Shown here: one piece after another, positions 32,334 through 46,953 of the stretch
Layout of the letters: each line of letters starts with the position of its first letter
How positions within the stretch are numbered: the first letter of the stretch is position 1
Source of the DNA: Acidocella sp.
GTDB taxonomy: Bacteria > Pseudomonadota > Alphaproteobacteria > Acetobacterales > Acetobacteraceae
Direction: 5' to 3'
Length of the DNA stretch: 64,000 nt
NCBI GenBank assembly: GCA_027308685.1
Contig: DAIDEE010000007.1
Location: 124,001 to 188,000 of the forward strand
Made by a program: the position numbers and the translations under genes
Notes under the pieces: model-generated
Database searches by the model: none
What the model saw: the letters and a program-made list of their open reading frames with translations, nothing else
Told to the model about the DNA's origin: nothing

Positions 32334-34211
32334 TTACTGATAGATCTGGGCAAATAATTTTGGATCAACGCTCACCTTGTCGCGCGCCTGCAAGCCGCCA
32401 AAAAAGCTCTCAGCGACGTCATTCTGCAAAGATTTCGTAAGGGATTGCTGGATCTGCGCGGCGTCGGTGGGGTCCTGTGCGGGGGTGGGCTGATTAATTT
32501 TTGCCAGAACCGCCACCATGAAACCGCTATCGGTTTGCTGCATGGTGGCTTGCCCCAGCTTCAGGCTGAACAAAATTTGCTCCATCTGGGAGGTCATGCC
32601 GTTCGGCTGCGCCATGCGGGTCTGCGGGGCCGACATGCTAACCGAATACCCTTCAGCGCTGGCCACCTGGTCTAGTGTTTTGCCGGTATTCACGGCGTGC
32701 AGAATTTCAGCGGCTTTCACCTCCGCTTCGCGGGTTCTGGTATCTTGGGTCCAGGCGGCAGCCACCTGGGCCTTCACTTGGTCGTAGGGCTTTACCGCTG
32801 GCGGCGTAATACTGTCGAGTTTGAAGGCAAAATAGCCACCATCTGGGCCCGTGACCAATTGCGCGGGGTCACCCACATGCGCGGCGAAGATTGCCTTGAT
32901 GATGGCGGCACGCAGCTTATCGCCGCCGGGAATCGGCGCCGGGGTGCCATCGGTCGCGTTGCCGCTCGCGTCCAAAGTTCCTTGTACGGCGGCGAGGTCA
33001 AGGTTACCGGGCAGTTGGTCAAGCGGGGTCTGGCCGGCCAGTGCGTCCTGAACGTTATCAACGTCCTTCGCCACCTGGTCCTGGGCCTCCTGCAGCTGGA
33101 TCTGGGCTTTCAGTTCGGGGGTCAGGCTAGCCAGGCTCGGCGCGCCGGCCGCCTGTGCGTCGGTTACTTTAAAGACAAAACTGCCGAGATCACCCTGTAC
33201 CGGGCCCGTTACCACGTTCGGCACGGCTGCAAAAACGGCGGCTTCGAGCGCTGGCGAGGGGATTTGGTCGGACTGCGCATGATCAATTTCAACACTCGAG
33301 GCGCCGACGGCTTTGGCAGCGGCCTGAATTTTTGTCCAATCGGCACCGGCTTTCCATAGGGCAGCAAGCTTGGTGGCGGTGGAGGGGCTATCGCTGGTGA
33401 TGACCTGGACGCTGCGGGTGGCGGGTACCGATTGCCGGGCCGCGACACGGGCATAAAGGGCTTGCAGGGCGGTATCGCTGACCGGCTCGTTATGAGCCAA
33501 TATTTCCGGCGAGAGCACCACGATTTTGACCGTGCGGTACGCCGGCGCGGTAAATTGCGCCGGATGATTTTTCCAGTAACGCTGCAGTTGCGCGTCGCTT
33601 GGCTGAGGCGGCGTCGGTTGGCTCGCCACAGGGATGTTCACCACTTCTGCGGTGCGGGCTTGCGAAACGAAGCTGAAAATTTGGCTGACCAGCTCCTGCG
33701 GCGCCGCTGCCCCGCTGATTAGCGCCGGAATTAGCTGGCTGGTTTTTACGTTATCGGTCTCGAGCGCCAGGAAGCGCTCCTGCGAGAGGTTGTTCTGCTG
33801 CAATACCGAGGCAAATTTGGCTTGATCGAACGCGCCGTTGGTCTGGAAGGCGGGAATGGCATAAATTTTGGCCCGCACAGCCGAATCGGGAGCCGCGATG
33901 CCGATAGCCTGTTCTTCCTGCAACAACGCTTGCTGGCGTAGCACAGTGGCCAATGCGGTTTGCGCAATTTGCTTGCGGGTGGCCAGGTCGGGCATGCCGG
34001 TTTGCTCGGCTTTGGTCAGTTCACTCTGGTACTCGGCTTGAACGATACCAAGGTCCACAGGCTTGCCGCCGATGTGAGCGACGGCATTCACGCCCCCGGT
34101 CATCAGCGGCAGCGCGCTCGAGGCACCCCAGGCGATAAAAACCAGGATCAGCAGCACGGAGAATATCCGCGCGATCCAGCTACCTTTTAGACTGCGAACC
34201 CAATAGAGCAT
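32334..34211 (-). CDS. PpiD/SurA-type membrane-anchored peptidylprolyl isomerase-like chaperone
   Basis: N-terminal anchor WIARIFSVLLILVFIAWGASSALPL, SurA_N-like region, parvulin-like repeats; 21 nt upstream of trpE. Confidence 0.87.
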   Translation of the reverse strand: MLYWVRSLKGSWIARIFSVLLILVFIAWGASSALPLMTGGVNAVAHIGGKPVDLGIVQAEYQSELTKAEQTGMPDLATRKQIAQTALATVLRQQALLQEEQAIGIAAPDSAVRAKIYAIPAFQTNGAFDQAKFASVLQQNNLSQERFLALETDNVKTSQLIPALISGAAAPQELVSQIFSFVSQARTAEVVNIPVASQPTPPQPSDAQLQRYWKNHPAQFTAPAYRTVKIVVLSPEILAHNEPVSDTALQALYARVAARQSVPATRSVQVITSDSPSTATKLAALWKAGADWTKIQAAAKAVGASSVEIDHAQSDQIPSPALEAAVFAAVPNVVTGPVQGDLGSFVFKVTDAQAAGAPSLASLTPELKAQIQLQEAQDQVAKDVDNVQDALAGQTPLDQLPGNLDLAAVQGTLDASGNATDGTPAPIPGGDKLRAAIIKAIFAAHVGDPAQLVTGPDGGYFAFKLDSITPPAVKPYDQVKAQVAAAWTQDTRTREAEVKAAEILHAVNTGKTLDQVASAEGYSVSMSAPQTRMAQPNGMTSQMEQILFSLKLGQATMQQTDSGFMVAVLAKINQPTPAQDPTDAAQIQQSLTKSLQNDVAESFFGGLQARDKVSVDPKLFAQIYQ

Positions 34212-34493
34212 TTTGTGCTGTAATCCCTGAAAGCCCGGTCTCTATAGTCCGGCTCGCTTGGCCCTCACAAGGCACCGGGGTGGCGGCTTGCCGCCGCAGG
34301 CTTATTCGGACGCAAGTTTTTCATCGCGTGTATAGGTGAATTGCGCCTTGAACATGCGCCCCCCGTATAGACAAAGCCCTCCCAAACCCTGTAAAGCTCC
34401 GCGCTTCAAGGAACGCGGGAGGTTGGGCGAAGGGTCGCCCGGCCGATTGTACCACGGTCCATTAGGCATTTTGCCCAGGGATAGGAGCCAGCA

Positions 34494-34928
34494 ATGGCAA
34501 AGAAGGTCGTTGGCTACATTAAGCTGCAAATTCCGGCCGGTAAGGCTAACCCGTCGCCGCCTGTTGGTCCGGCGCTCGGTCAGCGCGGCTTGAATATCAT
34601 GCAGTTCTGCAAGGAATTCAATGCGTTAACCCAGGGCATGGAGCCAGGTATGCCGGTACCGGTGGTGATCACCGCGTTCGCCGACCGTACCTTTAACTTT
34701 ATCACCAAAACGCCGCCGAACACCTACTTCCTCAAGAAGGCCGCCGGCATCACCAAGGGCACCACGACCCCTGGTAAAGGTGCGGCTGTGGGTAAAGTGA
34801 CCATGACGCAGTTGCGAGAGATCGCGGCGACCAAAATGATTCATATGAATGCCAATGACGTTGATGGCGCTGTCCGCATGTTGGTTGGCTCCGCACGCTC
34901 GATGGGCGTGACCGTGGTGGAGGGCTAA
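34494..34928 (+). CDS. rplK: 50S ribosomal protein L11
   Basis: [41 protein letters not shown]. Confidence 0.98.
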   Translation: MAKKVVGYIKLQIPAGKANPSPPVGPALGQRGLNIMQFCKEFNALTQGMEPGMPVPVVITAFADRTFNFITKTPPNTYFLKKAAGITKGTTTPGKGAAVGKVTMTQLREIAATKMIHMNANDVDGAVRMLVGSARSMGVTVVEG

Positions 34929-34932
34929 TCTG

Positions 34933-35625
34933 ATGGCACATGATAAACGTTTGACCAAAGCCTACACCACCTTCGATCGCAATAAGAACTATGCGCTGAT
35001 CGAAGCCGTGAAGATGGCCAAGACCAATGCGAAAGCCAAGTTTGATGAAACTATTGAAATTTCATTGAACCTCGGCATCGACCCGCGCCACGCCGACCAG
35101 ATGGTCCGTGGCCTGATCTCGCTGCCGAATGGCACGGGTAAGGTGTTGCGGGTCGGCGTGTTCGCTCGTGGCGCTAAGGCTGATGAAGCTTTGGCAGCCG
35201 GCGCTGATGTTGTTGGCGCCGAAGACCTGGCCGAAAAAGTTCAGGCTGGCGAAATCGCGTTTGACCGCTGCATCGCTACCCCGGACATGATGGCCTTGGT
35301 TGGCCGTTTGGGTAAAATTCTCGGGCCGCGTGGCCTGATGCCGAACCCAAAGCTGGGCACCGTGACTATGGATGTGAAGGGCGCCGTGACTGCTGCCAAG
35401 TCCGGCCAGGTTGAGTTCCGCGCTGAGAAGGCCGGGATTATCCATGCCGGCATCGGTAAGGCCAGCTTTGATGAGGATAAGCTGGTTGAGAACGCCAAGG
35501 CTTTGGTGGATGCCGTCCAGAAAGCCAAGCCGACGGGCGCGAAAGGCACTTATTTACAGAAGGTTGCGGTTAGCTCGACCATGGGCCCGGGCATCCGGGT
35601 CGATGTCGCCAGCATCACAGCCTGA
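34933..35625 (+). CDS. rplA: 50S ribosomal protein L1
   Basis: [45 protein letters not shown]. Confidence 0.98.
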   Translation: MAHDKRLTKAYTTFDRNKNYALIEAVKMAKTNAKAKFDETIEISLNLGIDPRHADQMVRGLISLPNGTGKVLRVGVFARGAKADEALAAGADVVGAEDLAEKVQAGEIAFDRCIATPDMMALVGRLGKILGPRGLMPNPKLGTVTMDVKGAVTAAKSGQVEFRAEKAGIIHAGIGKASFDEDKLVENAKALVDAVQKAKPTGAKGTYLQKVAVSSTMGPGIRVDVASITA

Positions 35626-35684
35626 TTAGAGATACGCGGCGGCTCATCCCGCCGTGGGCAAGGGGGTTTCAAAACCCCCTGATA

Positions 35685-35800
35685 CCTGTCCGAGACCATC
35701 TGTACCTTTTGGGGTTTAATGGAAGCAATTCTGCAAATGGTAGACGAGGTGCCAAGGACTTTTTCGAAAGGCTTTGGTGGTTCTGATGCGTAAGGACAGG
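35685..35800 (+). ncRNA. Candidate L10 (rplJ) mRNA leader
   Basis: Between rplA and rplJ; closing stem CCTGTCC (35685-35691) / GGACAGG (35794-35800) plus inner ACCAT/ATGGT (35695-35699 / 35737-35741). Position expected for autoregulatory L10(L12)4 leader. Confidence 0.6.
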
Positions 35801-35889
35801 CGATTGGTGTTGGGGGGTGGTCCCCTTGCACCTTGGGTAACCAGATATTCCGGGATTTCTCCGGACATATCGCCAAGTTGGAGACGGAT

Positions 35890-36411
35890 GTGGATCGCAT
35901 AGAGAAGCGTGAATTCGTCGCGGAATTGTCTACGGTGTTTGCCGAGACATCCATGATTGTTGTGACTCGCAATGAGGGGATGACAGTCGCGGATGTGACC
36001 GACTTACGCCGGAAGATGCGCGCGGCGGGAGCGAGCTTCAAGGTTGCGAAGAATCGTCTGGCCCTCCTCGCTCTGGATGGAACCCGGTTCGACGGCTTGA
36101 AGCCCTTTATGAAAGGGCCAACGGCAATTTCCTGGTCAACTGACCCGGTTGCTGTTGCCAAAGCGGCTGTCGACTTCGCCAAAACCAACGACAAGTTTGT
36201 ACTGGTCGGCGGCTCGCTCGGCTCACAGATGCTTGATGTATCTGGGGTCAAAGCGCTCGCCGAACTGCCGTCGCTCGACACACTGCGTGCCAAGTTCCTG
36301 GGGCTTCTCAATACCCCGGCGACCCGCATTGCAGGCGTTGTTCAGGCGCCGGCGGCACAGCTTGCCCGGGTTTTTGCGGCGTACGCCGATTCCAAGAGCG
36401 AGGCGGCCTGA
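35890..36411 (+). CDS. rplJ: 50S ribosomal protein L10
   Basis: GTG start gives (M)[16 protein letters not shown]..., matching the usual L10 N-terminus, with ggag SD; the track start at 35833 is probably too long. Confidence 0.93.
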   Translation: MDRIEKREFVAELSTVFAETSMIVVTRNEGMTVADVTDLRRKMRAAGASFKVAKNRLALLALDGTRFDGLKPFMKGPTAISWSTDPVAVAKAAVDFAKTNDKFVLVGGSLGSQMLDVSGVKALAELPSLDTLRAKFLGLLNTPATRIAGVVQAPAAQLARVFAAYADSKSEAA

Positions 36412-36504
36412 GGGTTGCTTCAAAAATCTTGAGACAGTTTGCGGGCTGGCGTGGTGCTGGCTTGCAAGGAACCAATCAAAGACTACCTATTAGGAATATA
36501 TATC

Positions 36505-36885
36505 ATGGCCGACCTTAACTCGCTCGTTGAAGAGCTGTCGAAACTGACCGTTCTGGAAGCTGCTGAGCTCTCCAAGCTGTTGGAAGAAAAATGGGGCGTT
36601 TCAGCTGCTGCACCGGTTGCCGCAGCTGCTGCACCTGCTGGCGGCGGCGCCGCTGCTGCCCCGGTTGAAGAACAGACCGAATTCACGGTGATCCTCGCCA
36701 ACGCTGGCGAAAAGAAGATCAACGTGATTAAGGAAATCCGGACCATCACTGGTCTGGGTCTCAAGGAAGCTAAGGATCTTGTTGAAGGCGCTCCGAAGAC
36801 CGTCAAGGAAAACGCGACGAAGGACGAAGCTGCTACCATCAAGAAGACATTGGAAGAGCAGGGCGCGACTGTCGAAGTCAAGTAA
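36505..36885 (+). CDS. rplL: 50S ribosomal protein L7/L12
   Basis: [32 protein letters not shown]...[44 protein letters not shown]; start at 36505. Confidence 0.98.
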   Translation: MADLNSLVEELSKLTVLEAAELSKLLEEKWGVSAAAPVAAAAAPAGGGAAAAPVEEQTEFTVILANAGEKKINVIKEIRTITGLGLKEAKDLVEGAPKTVKENATKDEAATIKKTLEEQGATVEVK

Positions 36886-36935
36886 TTCTCTCCTCCGTGA
36901 GGGTTGTATGACCCTCGCAAACTGCGCCTAACAGG

Positions 36936-36965
36936 GCGGGCGATTACCACCGGGTAATCGCCCGC
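36936..36965. repeat. 13-bp perfect inverted repeat (hairpin) between rplL and rpoB
   Basis: GCGGGCGATTACC-accg-GGTAATCGCCCGC; not followed by a T-run. Confidence 0.85.
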
Positions 36966-37007
36966 TAACGGCTGTTAAAACGTGCCTACCGGCTAACACT
37001 GCTACTT

Positions 37008-40000
37008 ATGTTGAATTGGGGTTTGTTGATGAACGCAATGAATGGTTTGGGTAAAGGGTCTTTCACCAGCCGGAAACGCATTCGTAAGAGCTTTGGGCGG
37101 ATCCCCGAAGTGGCCCCGATGCCTAATCTGATCGACGTGCAGCGTGCCAGCTATGACAGCTTCCTGCAAATGCACATCAAGCCAGATGCGCGTACCCATT
37201 CCGGCATCCAGGAAGTCTTTAAGTCGGTGTTCCCGATTGATGATTTTGCTGGCCGTGGCCGTTTGGAGTTCGTGCATTACGAGCTCGAAGACCCGAAATA
37301 CGATGTTGAGGAGTGCATTCAACGCGGCATGACCTATGCTGCGCCGTTGAAGGTGATTCTCCGTCTGATCGTGTGGGATCTGGATGAGGACACCGGTGCC
37401 AAATCCATCCGCGATATTAAAGAACAACCGGTTTATATGGGCGATATGCCGCTGATGACCGACAACGGCACGTTCGTCGTCAACGGTACCGAGCGCGTGA
37501 TCGTCAGCCAGATGCACCGTTCGCCCGGCGTGTTCTTCGACCATGACAAGGGTAAAACCCATTCGTCCGGCAAGTATTTGTTCACCGCCCGGGTGATCCC
37601 GTATCGCGGTTCGTGGCTCGATTTTGAGTTCGATGCCAAGGACCTTGTGTATGTGCGTATCGACCGTAAGCGTAAGCTGCCGGTGACCACGCTGTTGTAT
37701 GCCTTGCACAGCAAAGCCACTGAGGCTTTGAAGGTCGCGCGGGACGCCAAGGGTGAGGCCGTCGAGCTTTCCGAATTGAAGGGCATGGATGCCGAGGAAA
37801 TTTTAGGGGATTTCTATGGCCAGGTGTTGTTCACCTGCACCAAGGGCCAATGGGCCCGCCCGTTTGAAGCCGAAGCCTTCCGTAACCAGAAGCTCATCGA
37901 GGATTTGGTGGATGCCGACACTGGCGAAGTTGTCGCCAAAACGGAAGAGAAGCTCACCGCCCGCGTGGTGAAAAAAATTGCTGAAAAAACCAAGCGCGTG
38001 CTGGTGGCCCGCAACGATCTGCTGGGCCGCTTTGTGGCGGTTGATATGTTTGACCCCGAAACCGGCGAAATTTTCGCTGAGGCCGGTGAAGAACTGATCG
38101 AAGCCAAACTGGCATTGCTCGAAGAAAAAGGCATTGACGAGTTGCCGACCCTGGCGGTTGACCAGAGCAACGGTCCGTGGATTCGCAACACCCTGGCGGT
38201 TGACAAAAACAGCAACCGTGAAGACGCGCTGATCGATATTTACCGCGTCATGCGCCCCGGCGAGCCGCCGACCTCGGAGACCGCTGAAGCGCTTTTCCGT
38301 GGCCTGTTCTTTGATGCTGACCGCTATGATCTCTCGGCTGTTGGCCGAGTGAAGATGAATATGCGTCTTGGCTTGGAGTGCGATGATTCGGTGCGCGTGC
38401 TGCGCAAGGAAGACATTATCCGCACCCTGAAGATCATGTGCGAATTGAAGGATGGCCGTGGCGCCATCGACGACATCGACAATCTCGGCAACCGTCGCGT
38501 GCGTTCGGTGGGCGAGTTGATGGAAAATCAGTATCGCGTTGGCTTGCTGCGGATGGAACGCGCGATCCGTGAGCGGATGGGCTCGGTCGATATCGACAGC
38601 GTGATGCCACATGATTTGATCAACGCCAAACCGGCGGCGGCGGCGGTGCGTGAGTTCTTCGGCTCCTCGCAGCTCTCGCAGTTTATGGATCAGACCAACC
38701 CGCTCTCGGAAGTGACGCATAAGCGTCGTCTTTCTGCGCTCGGGCCAGGCGGTTTGACGCGTGAGCGCGCCGGCTTTGAAGTGCGTGACGTGCACCCGAC
38801 CCATTATGGCCGTATCTGCCCGATCGAGACGCCGGAAGGCCCGAACATCGGTCTGATCAACTCGCTCGCCACTTACGCAAAAGTGAATAAATACGGGTTC
38901 ATCGAGACGCCGTATCAGCTTGTGAAGGACGGCGTGGTGCAGCCTTCGTGGAAGTATCTTTCCGCGATGGAAGAAGAGCGTCTGACCGTGGCACAGGCTG
39001 ACGCCAAGAAGGACACCACCGGCAAATTCACCGCTGACCTCGTCTCCGTCCGCCGGAATGGCGACTTCCTTTTGGTCAAGCCTGATGAAGTCACCGCCAT
39101 TGACGTTTCGCCGAAGCAGTTGGTTTCGGTGGCGGCGGCGCTGATCCCCTTCCTTGAAAACGATGACGCCAACCGGGCGTTGATGGGCTCGAACATGCAG
39201 CGCCAGGCGGTGCCGCTGATCCAGTCCGATGCACCTTTAGTCGGTACTGGTATGGAAGCCGCGGTGGCCCGCGACTCCGGTGCGACGATCGTTGCCAAGC
39301 GCGCCGGTATTATCGACCAGATCGACGGCGCACGTATTGTGGTGCGTGCCACCGGCGAGGATGGCGCGACCAAGGGCGTGGATATCTACCGGATGCGTAA
39401 ATATATGCGCTCCAACCAGTCCACCTGTATCAACCAACGCCCGCTGGTGCGGGTGGGTGACCGCGTTTCCGAAGGTGATATCATCGCCGACGGCCCGTCC
39501 ACCGAGTTGGGTGAATTGGCGCTCGGCCGTAACGCGCTGTGCGCGTTCATGCCGTGGAACGGCTACAACTTTGAAGACTCGATTCTGATTTCCGAGCGGA
39601 TTGCCCGTGACGACGTGTTCACCTCCATTCACATCGAAGAATTTGAAGTGATGGCGCGTGATACCAAGCTCGGCCAGGAAGAAATCACCCGCGATATTCC
39701 GAATGTCGGTGAGGAAGCGCTGCGCAACCTCGACGAAGCTGGCATCGTGTATATTGGTGCTGAAGTGAATCCGGGTGATATTCTGGTGGGTAAGGTAACG
39801 CCAAAGGGCGAAAGCCCGATGACGCCGGAAGAAAAACTGCTCCGTGCCATCTTTGGTGAAAAAGCCTCCGATGTGCGTGATACTTCGCTGAAACTGCCGC
39901 CGGGTGTGGCGGGGACGATTGTTGATGTGCGGGTGTTCAACCGCCGTGGCGTTGACAAGGACGAGCGTGCGCTGGCGATTGAACGCGCCGAGATCGAACG

Positions 40001-41213
40001 TCTTGCCAAGGACCGTGACGACGAACGCGCCATTCAGGAGCGTTCATTCCTCAACCGGCTGCGGGAAACATTGCTGGGCCAGATTGCTGGCTCCGGCTTC
40101 AAGGGCATCAAGTCCGGCACCGAAATCACATCCGAAGTGCTGGCGGAACATCCGCGTGGCGCCTGGCGTAATGTGATCGTGCAGGATGACGCCGTGATGG
40201 CGAGCATCGAAATTCTCAAGCGGGAATTTGATGCCGCCGCCAAGCGTTTGCAGGACCGCTTTGAGAGCAAGGTTGAAAAACTGCAGCGCGGCGATGAGTT
40301 GCTGCCGGGCGTGATGAAGATGGTCAAAGTCTTTATCGCCGTGAAGCGTAAGCTGCAGCCGGGCGATAAGATGGCCGGCCGTCATGGTAACAAGGGCGTG
40401 GTCTCGCGGGTTGTTCCCGTTGAGGACATGCCGTTCCTGGAAGATGGCACACCGGTTGACCTGGTGCTCAATCCGCTCGGCGTGCCGAGCCGGATGAATG
40501 TGGGTCAGATTCTGGAAGTGCATTTGGGCTGGGCCTGCGCAAACCTGGGTAAACAGGTTGGCGTGGCGGTGGAAGAATACCGCCGCACCGGGCTTGCCCG
40601 CGTTGAGTTGCTGAACCTGCTGAAAGACATCTACGGCGATAATATCTACGGCAACCAGATTGCCGACATGAACGATGCCGAATTGGTTGAGCTTTGCGGG
40701 AACCTCAAAAAAGGCATTCCCATCGCAACGCCGGTGTTCGACGGTGCGCGGATTCCGGACATTGAAGCGATGCTGGCAAAAGCCGGGTTGGATATATCTG
40801 GCCAGGTGTGGCTGAAGGATGGCCGGACCGGTGAACAGTTCGAGCGCAAGGTGACCGTTGGTTACATGTATATGCTCAAGCTGCATCACTTGGTTGACGA
40901 TAAAATCCATGCCCGTTCCATCGGCCCGTACAGCCTGGTTACCCAGCAGCCGCTGGGTGGTAAGGCGCAGTTCGGTGGCCAGCGCTTTGGGGAGATGGAG
41001 GTCTGGGCGCTCGAAGCTTACGGTGCGGCCTACACCTTGCAGGAAATGCTGACGGTGAAATCCGATGACGTTTCAGGCCGTACCAAAGTGTATGAGGCGA
41101 TTGTCCGCGAGCAGGACAATTTTGAAGCTGGTATTCCTGAAAGCTTTAATGTGCTGCTGAAAGAGTTGAAATCCCTGGGGTTGAATGTGGATTTGGAGCA
41201 ATCGGCGACTTGA
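37008..41213 (+). CDS. rpoB: DNA-directed RNA polymerase subunit beta
   Basis: [67 protein letters not shown]; possible alternative start at 37029. Confidence 0.99.
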   Translation: MLNWGLLMNAMNGLGKGSFTSRKRIRKSFGRIPEVAPMPNLIDVQRASYDSFLQMHIKPDARTHSGIQEVFKSVFPIDDFAGRGRLEFVHYELEDPKYDVEECIQRGMTYAAPLKVILRLIVWDLDEDTGAKSIRDIKEQPVYMGDMPLMTDNGTFVVNGTERVIVSQMHRSPGVFFDHDKGKTHSSGKYLFTARVIPYRGSWLDFEFDAKDLVYVRIDRKRKLPVTTLLYALHSKATEALKVARDAKGEAVELSELKGMDAEEILGDFYGQVLFTCTKGQWARPFEAEAFRNQKLIEDLVDADTGEVVAKTEEKLTARVVKKIAEKTKRVLVARNDLLGRFVAVDMFDPETGEIFAEAGEELIEAKLALLEEKGIDELPTLAVDQSNGPWIRNTLAVDKNSNREDALIDIYRVMRPGEPPTSETAEALFRGLFFDADRYDLSAVGRVKMNMRLGLECDDSVRVLRKEDIIRTLKIMCELKDGRGAIDDIDNLGNRRVRSVGELMENQYRVGLLRMERAIRERMGSVDIDSVMPHDLINAKPAAAAVREFFGSSQLSQFMDQTNPLSEVTHKRRLSALGPGGLTRERAGFEVRDVHPTHYGRICPIETPEGPNIGLINSLATYAKVNKYGFIETPYQLVKDGVVQPSWKYLSAMEEERLTVAQADAKKDTTGKFTADLVSVRRNGDFLLVKPDEVTAIDVSPKQLVSVAAALIPFLENDDANRALMGSNMQRQAVPLIQSDAPLVGTGMEAAVARDSGATIVAKRAGIIDQIDGARIVVRATGEDGATKGVDIYRMRKYMRSNQSTCINQRPLVRVGDRVSEGDIIADGPSTELGELALGRNALCAFMPWNGYNFEDSILISERIARDDVFTSIHIEEFEVMARDTKLGQEEITRDIPNVGEEALRNLDEAGIVYIGAEVNPGDILVGKVTPKGESPMTPEEKLLRAIFGEKASDVRDTSLKLPPGVAGTIVDVRVFNRRGVDKDERALAIERAEIERLAKDRDDERAIQERSFLNRLRETLLGQIAGSGFKGIKSGTEITSEVLAEHPRGAWRNVIVQDDAVMASIEILKREFDAAAKRLQDRFESKVEKLQRGDELLPGVMKMVKVFIAVKRKLQPGDKMAGRHGNKGVVSRVVPVEDMPFLEDGTPVDLVLNPLGVPSRMNVGQILEVHLGWACANLGKQVGVAVEEYRRTGLARVELLNLLKDIYGDNIYGNQIADMNDAELVELCGNLKKGIPIATPVFDGARIPDIEAMLAKAGLDISGQVWLKDGRTGEQFERKVTVGYMYMLKLHHLVDDKIHARSIGPYSLVTQQPLGGKAQFGGQRFGEMEVWALEAYGAAYTLQEMLTVKSDDVSGRTKVYEAIVREQDNFEAGIPESFNVLLKELKSLGLNVDLEQSAT

Positions 41214-41253
41214 GCCGATTGCCTGACCACAACCAGAAATTTGAGGGTGTTGA

Positions 41254-45420
<4,167 letters not shown>

Positions 45421-45445
45421 TCCGCCGACTTTGATACGAGACTAA

Positions 45446-45474
45446 AAATGCCGGGCCTGTCCCGGCATTTTTTT
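45446..45474 (+). terminator. Rho-independent terminator after rpoC
   Basis: aaATGCCGGG-cctgt-CCCGGCATttttttt stem-loop with T-run. Confidence 0.92.
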
Positions 45475-46054
45475 GTCGGCCATGAGGCCAGGTCCGCCAG
45501 CCGTGATGATAGAGTGCAATTCCGTCACGCTGACCCCAACATGCGCCAGCGCGATGCGTAAATCGTCCTCTCAATTATAAATAAGGGGCTGACTCATGTT
45601 TGAGGTCGAATTGCGGGCGACTCAACCTCAAACCATCAGGCTCAAGCACCAGCGCCTACTATGTCCCGAGTCCGCCGGTTGTTTTTGTTTTTTGCCGTGC
45701 TGTTGATGCGTGGCATGGCGCTTGTGCGCCCTCTGGAACCGGCTAAACGCCCAGCCAGCCATGTCACTATTGCCTAGCTGCCTTTTAATCACCTCAAACC
45801 CCCTCATCATGCTTGACTTGGGGGTGGGTCACTCTTAAGGAAAGCGCTCTCGCGGTTCCGGTGCTTTTCGGGTCCCGGTTTGTTCTTAATATCTGGCGCG
45901 TGCGGCGCCGTCCTCTGATTTTCAGGGTGCTAAGGCCGCGTGTTGGAGAAGAATTCCGTAAGGTGAGCTATGTTGCTCGCCTTGCGGTTATTTATTTTGA
46001 GCAAACCAGGCCAAAAATTGCTTCGGCCCCGTGACACACGAACAGGATTGATAG

Positions 46055-46426
46055 ATGCCGACGATTAATCAGTTGATTGCCAAAGGCCGTGAACCGGCAA
46101 CCAAGCGCAATAAGGTGCCGGCCCTTGAAGGCTGCCCGCAAAAGCGCGGTGTTTGCACGCGTGTGTATACCACCACACCAAAGAAGCCGAACTCCGCTTT
46201 GCGTAAGGTTGCCAAAGTGCGCCTGACCAACGGCTTTGAGGTCGTGAGCTATATTCCGGGTGAAGGCCATAACTTGCAGGAGCACTCTGTGGTGCTGATC
46301 CGCGGCGGCCGTGTGAAAGATTTGCCAGGCGTTCGTTACCACATCCTGCGCGGTGTGCTCGATACGCAGGGTCTGCCGAAGCGTCGTAAGCGCCGTTCGC
46401 TCTACGGCGCGAAGCGGCCGAAGTAA
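46055..46426 (+). CDS. rpsL: 30S ribosomal protein S12
   Basis: [57 protein letters not shown]. Confidence 0.99.
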   Translation: MPTINQLIAKGREPATKRNKVPALEGCPQKRGVCTRVYTTTPKKPNSALRKVAKVRLTNGFEVVSYIPGEGHNLQEHSVVLIRGGRVKDLPGVRYHILRGVLDTQGLPKRRKRRSLYGAKRPK

Positions 46427-46439
46427 GAGGAACAGGGAT

Positions 46440-46916
46440 ATGAGCAGACGTCGTCGCGCGGTAAAACGCGAAGTTCTCCCGGACGCCAAGTTCGGTGATA
46501 TCGTTATCAGCCGTTTCATGAACGTGTTGATGTATGATGGCAAAAAATCCGCCGCCGAAGGTATCGTTTACGGTGCGCTCGATGTGTTGAAAAAGCGCGG
46601 CGGGGCGAATGCCGACCCGGTACGCTTGTTCCACGAAGCGCTTGATAACGTGAAGCCGGCGATTGAAGTTCGGTCGCGCCGCGTTGGTGGTGCCACCTAC
46701 CAGGTGCCGGTTGAAGTCCGCACTGAGCGCCGCCAGGCGCTGGCCATCCGCTGGATTATCGATAGCGCCCGCAAACGCGGTGAGCACACGATGGAAGAGC
46801 GGCTTTCAAACGAGTTGCAGGATGCGGTGAATAATCGCGGGTCTGCCGTCAAGAAACGCGAAGACACCCATCGGATGGCCGAGGCAAATAAAGCCTTCAG
46901 TCATTATCGCTGGTAA
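46440..46916 (+). CDS. rpsG: 30S ribosomal protein S7
   Basis: [48 protein letters not shown]; start at 46440. Confidence 0.98.
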   Translation: MSRRRRAVKREVLPDAKFGDIVISRFMNVLMYDGKKSAAEGIVYGALDVLKKRGGANADPVRLFHEALDNVKPAIEVRSRRVGGATYQVPVEVRTERRQALAIRWIIDSARKRGEHTMEERLSNELQDAVNNRGSAVKKREDTHRMAEANKAFSHYRW

Positions 46917-46953
46917 CATCCACTTTTAGTTTAGCCCGTACGGAGCAAGTCAC

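Noticed and set aside
37803-38804. 333-aa antisense ORF inside rpoB
   Set aside because: Shadow ORF from codon bias on the strand opposite a highly conserved gene; His/Arg-rich low-complexity translation, no family.
38650-38850. Rifampicin-resistance substitutions in rpoB
   Set aside because: [29 protein letters not shown] looks wild type apart from T in place of one Asn, which I take to be ordinary lineage variation.
40044-40910. 288-aa antisense ORF inside rpoB
   Set aside because: Same reason as other shadow ORFs; complementary to conserved coding sequence.
45811-45840. TTGACT-N16-TTAAGG as the str promoter
   Set aside because: The -10 element is a poor match; not strong enough to list as a feature without start-site data.
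46140-46340. Streptomycin-resistance type rpsL changes
   Set aside because: PKKPNSA and GRVKDLPG motifs carry wild-type Lys at both classical positions.
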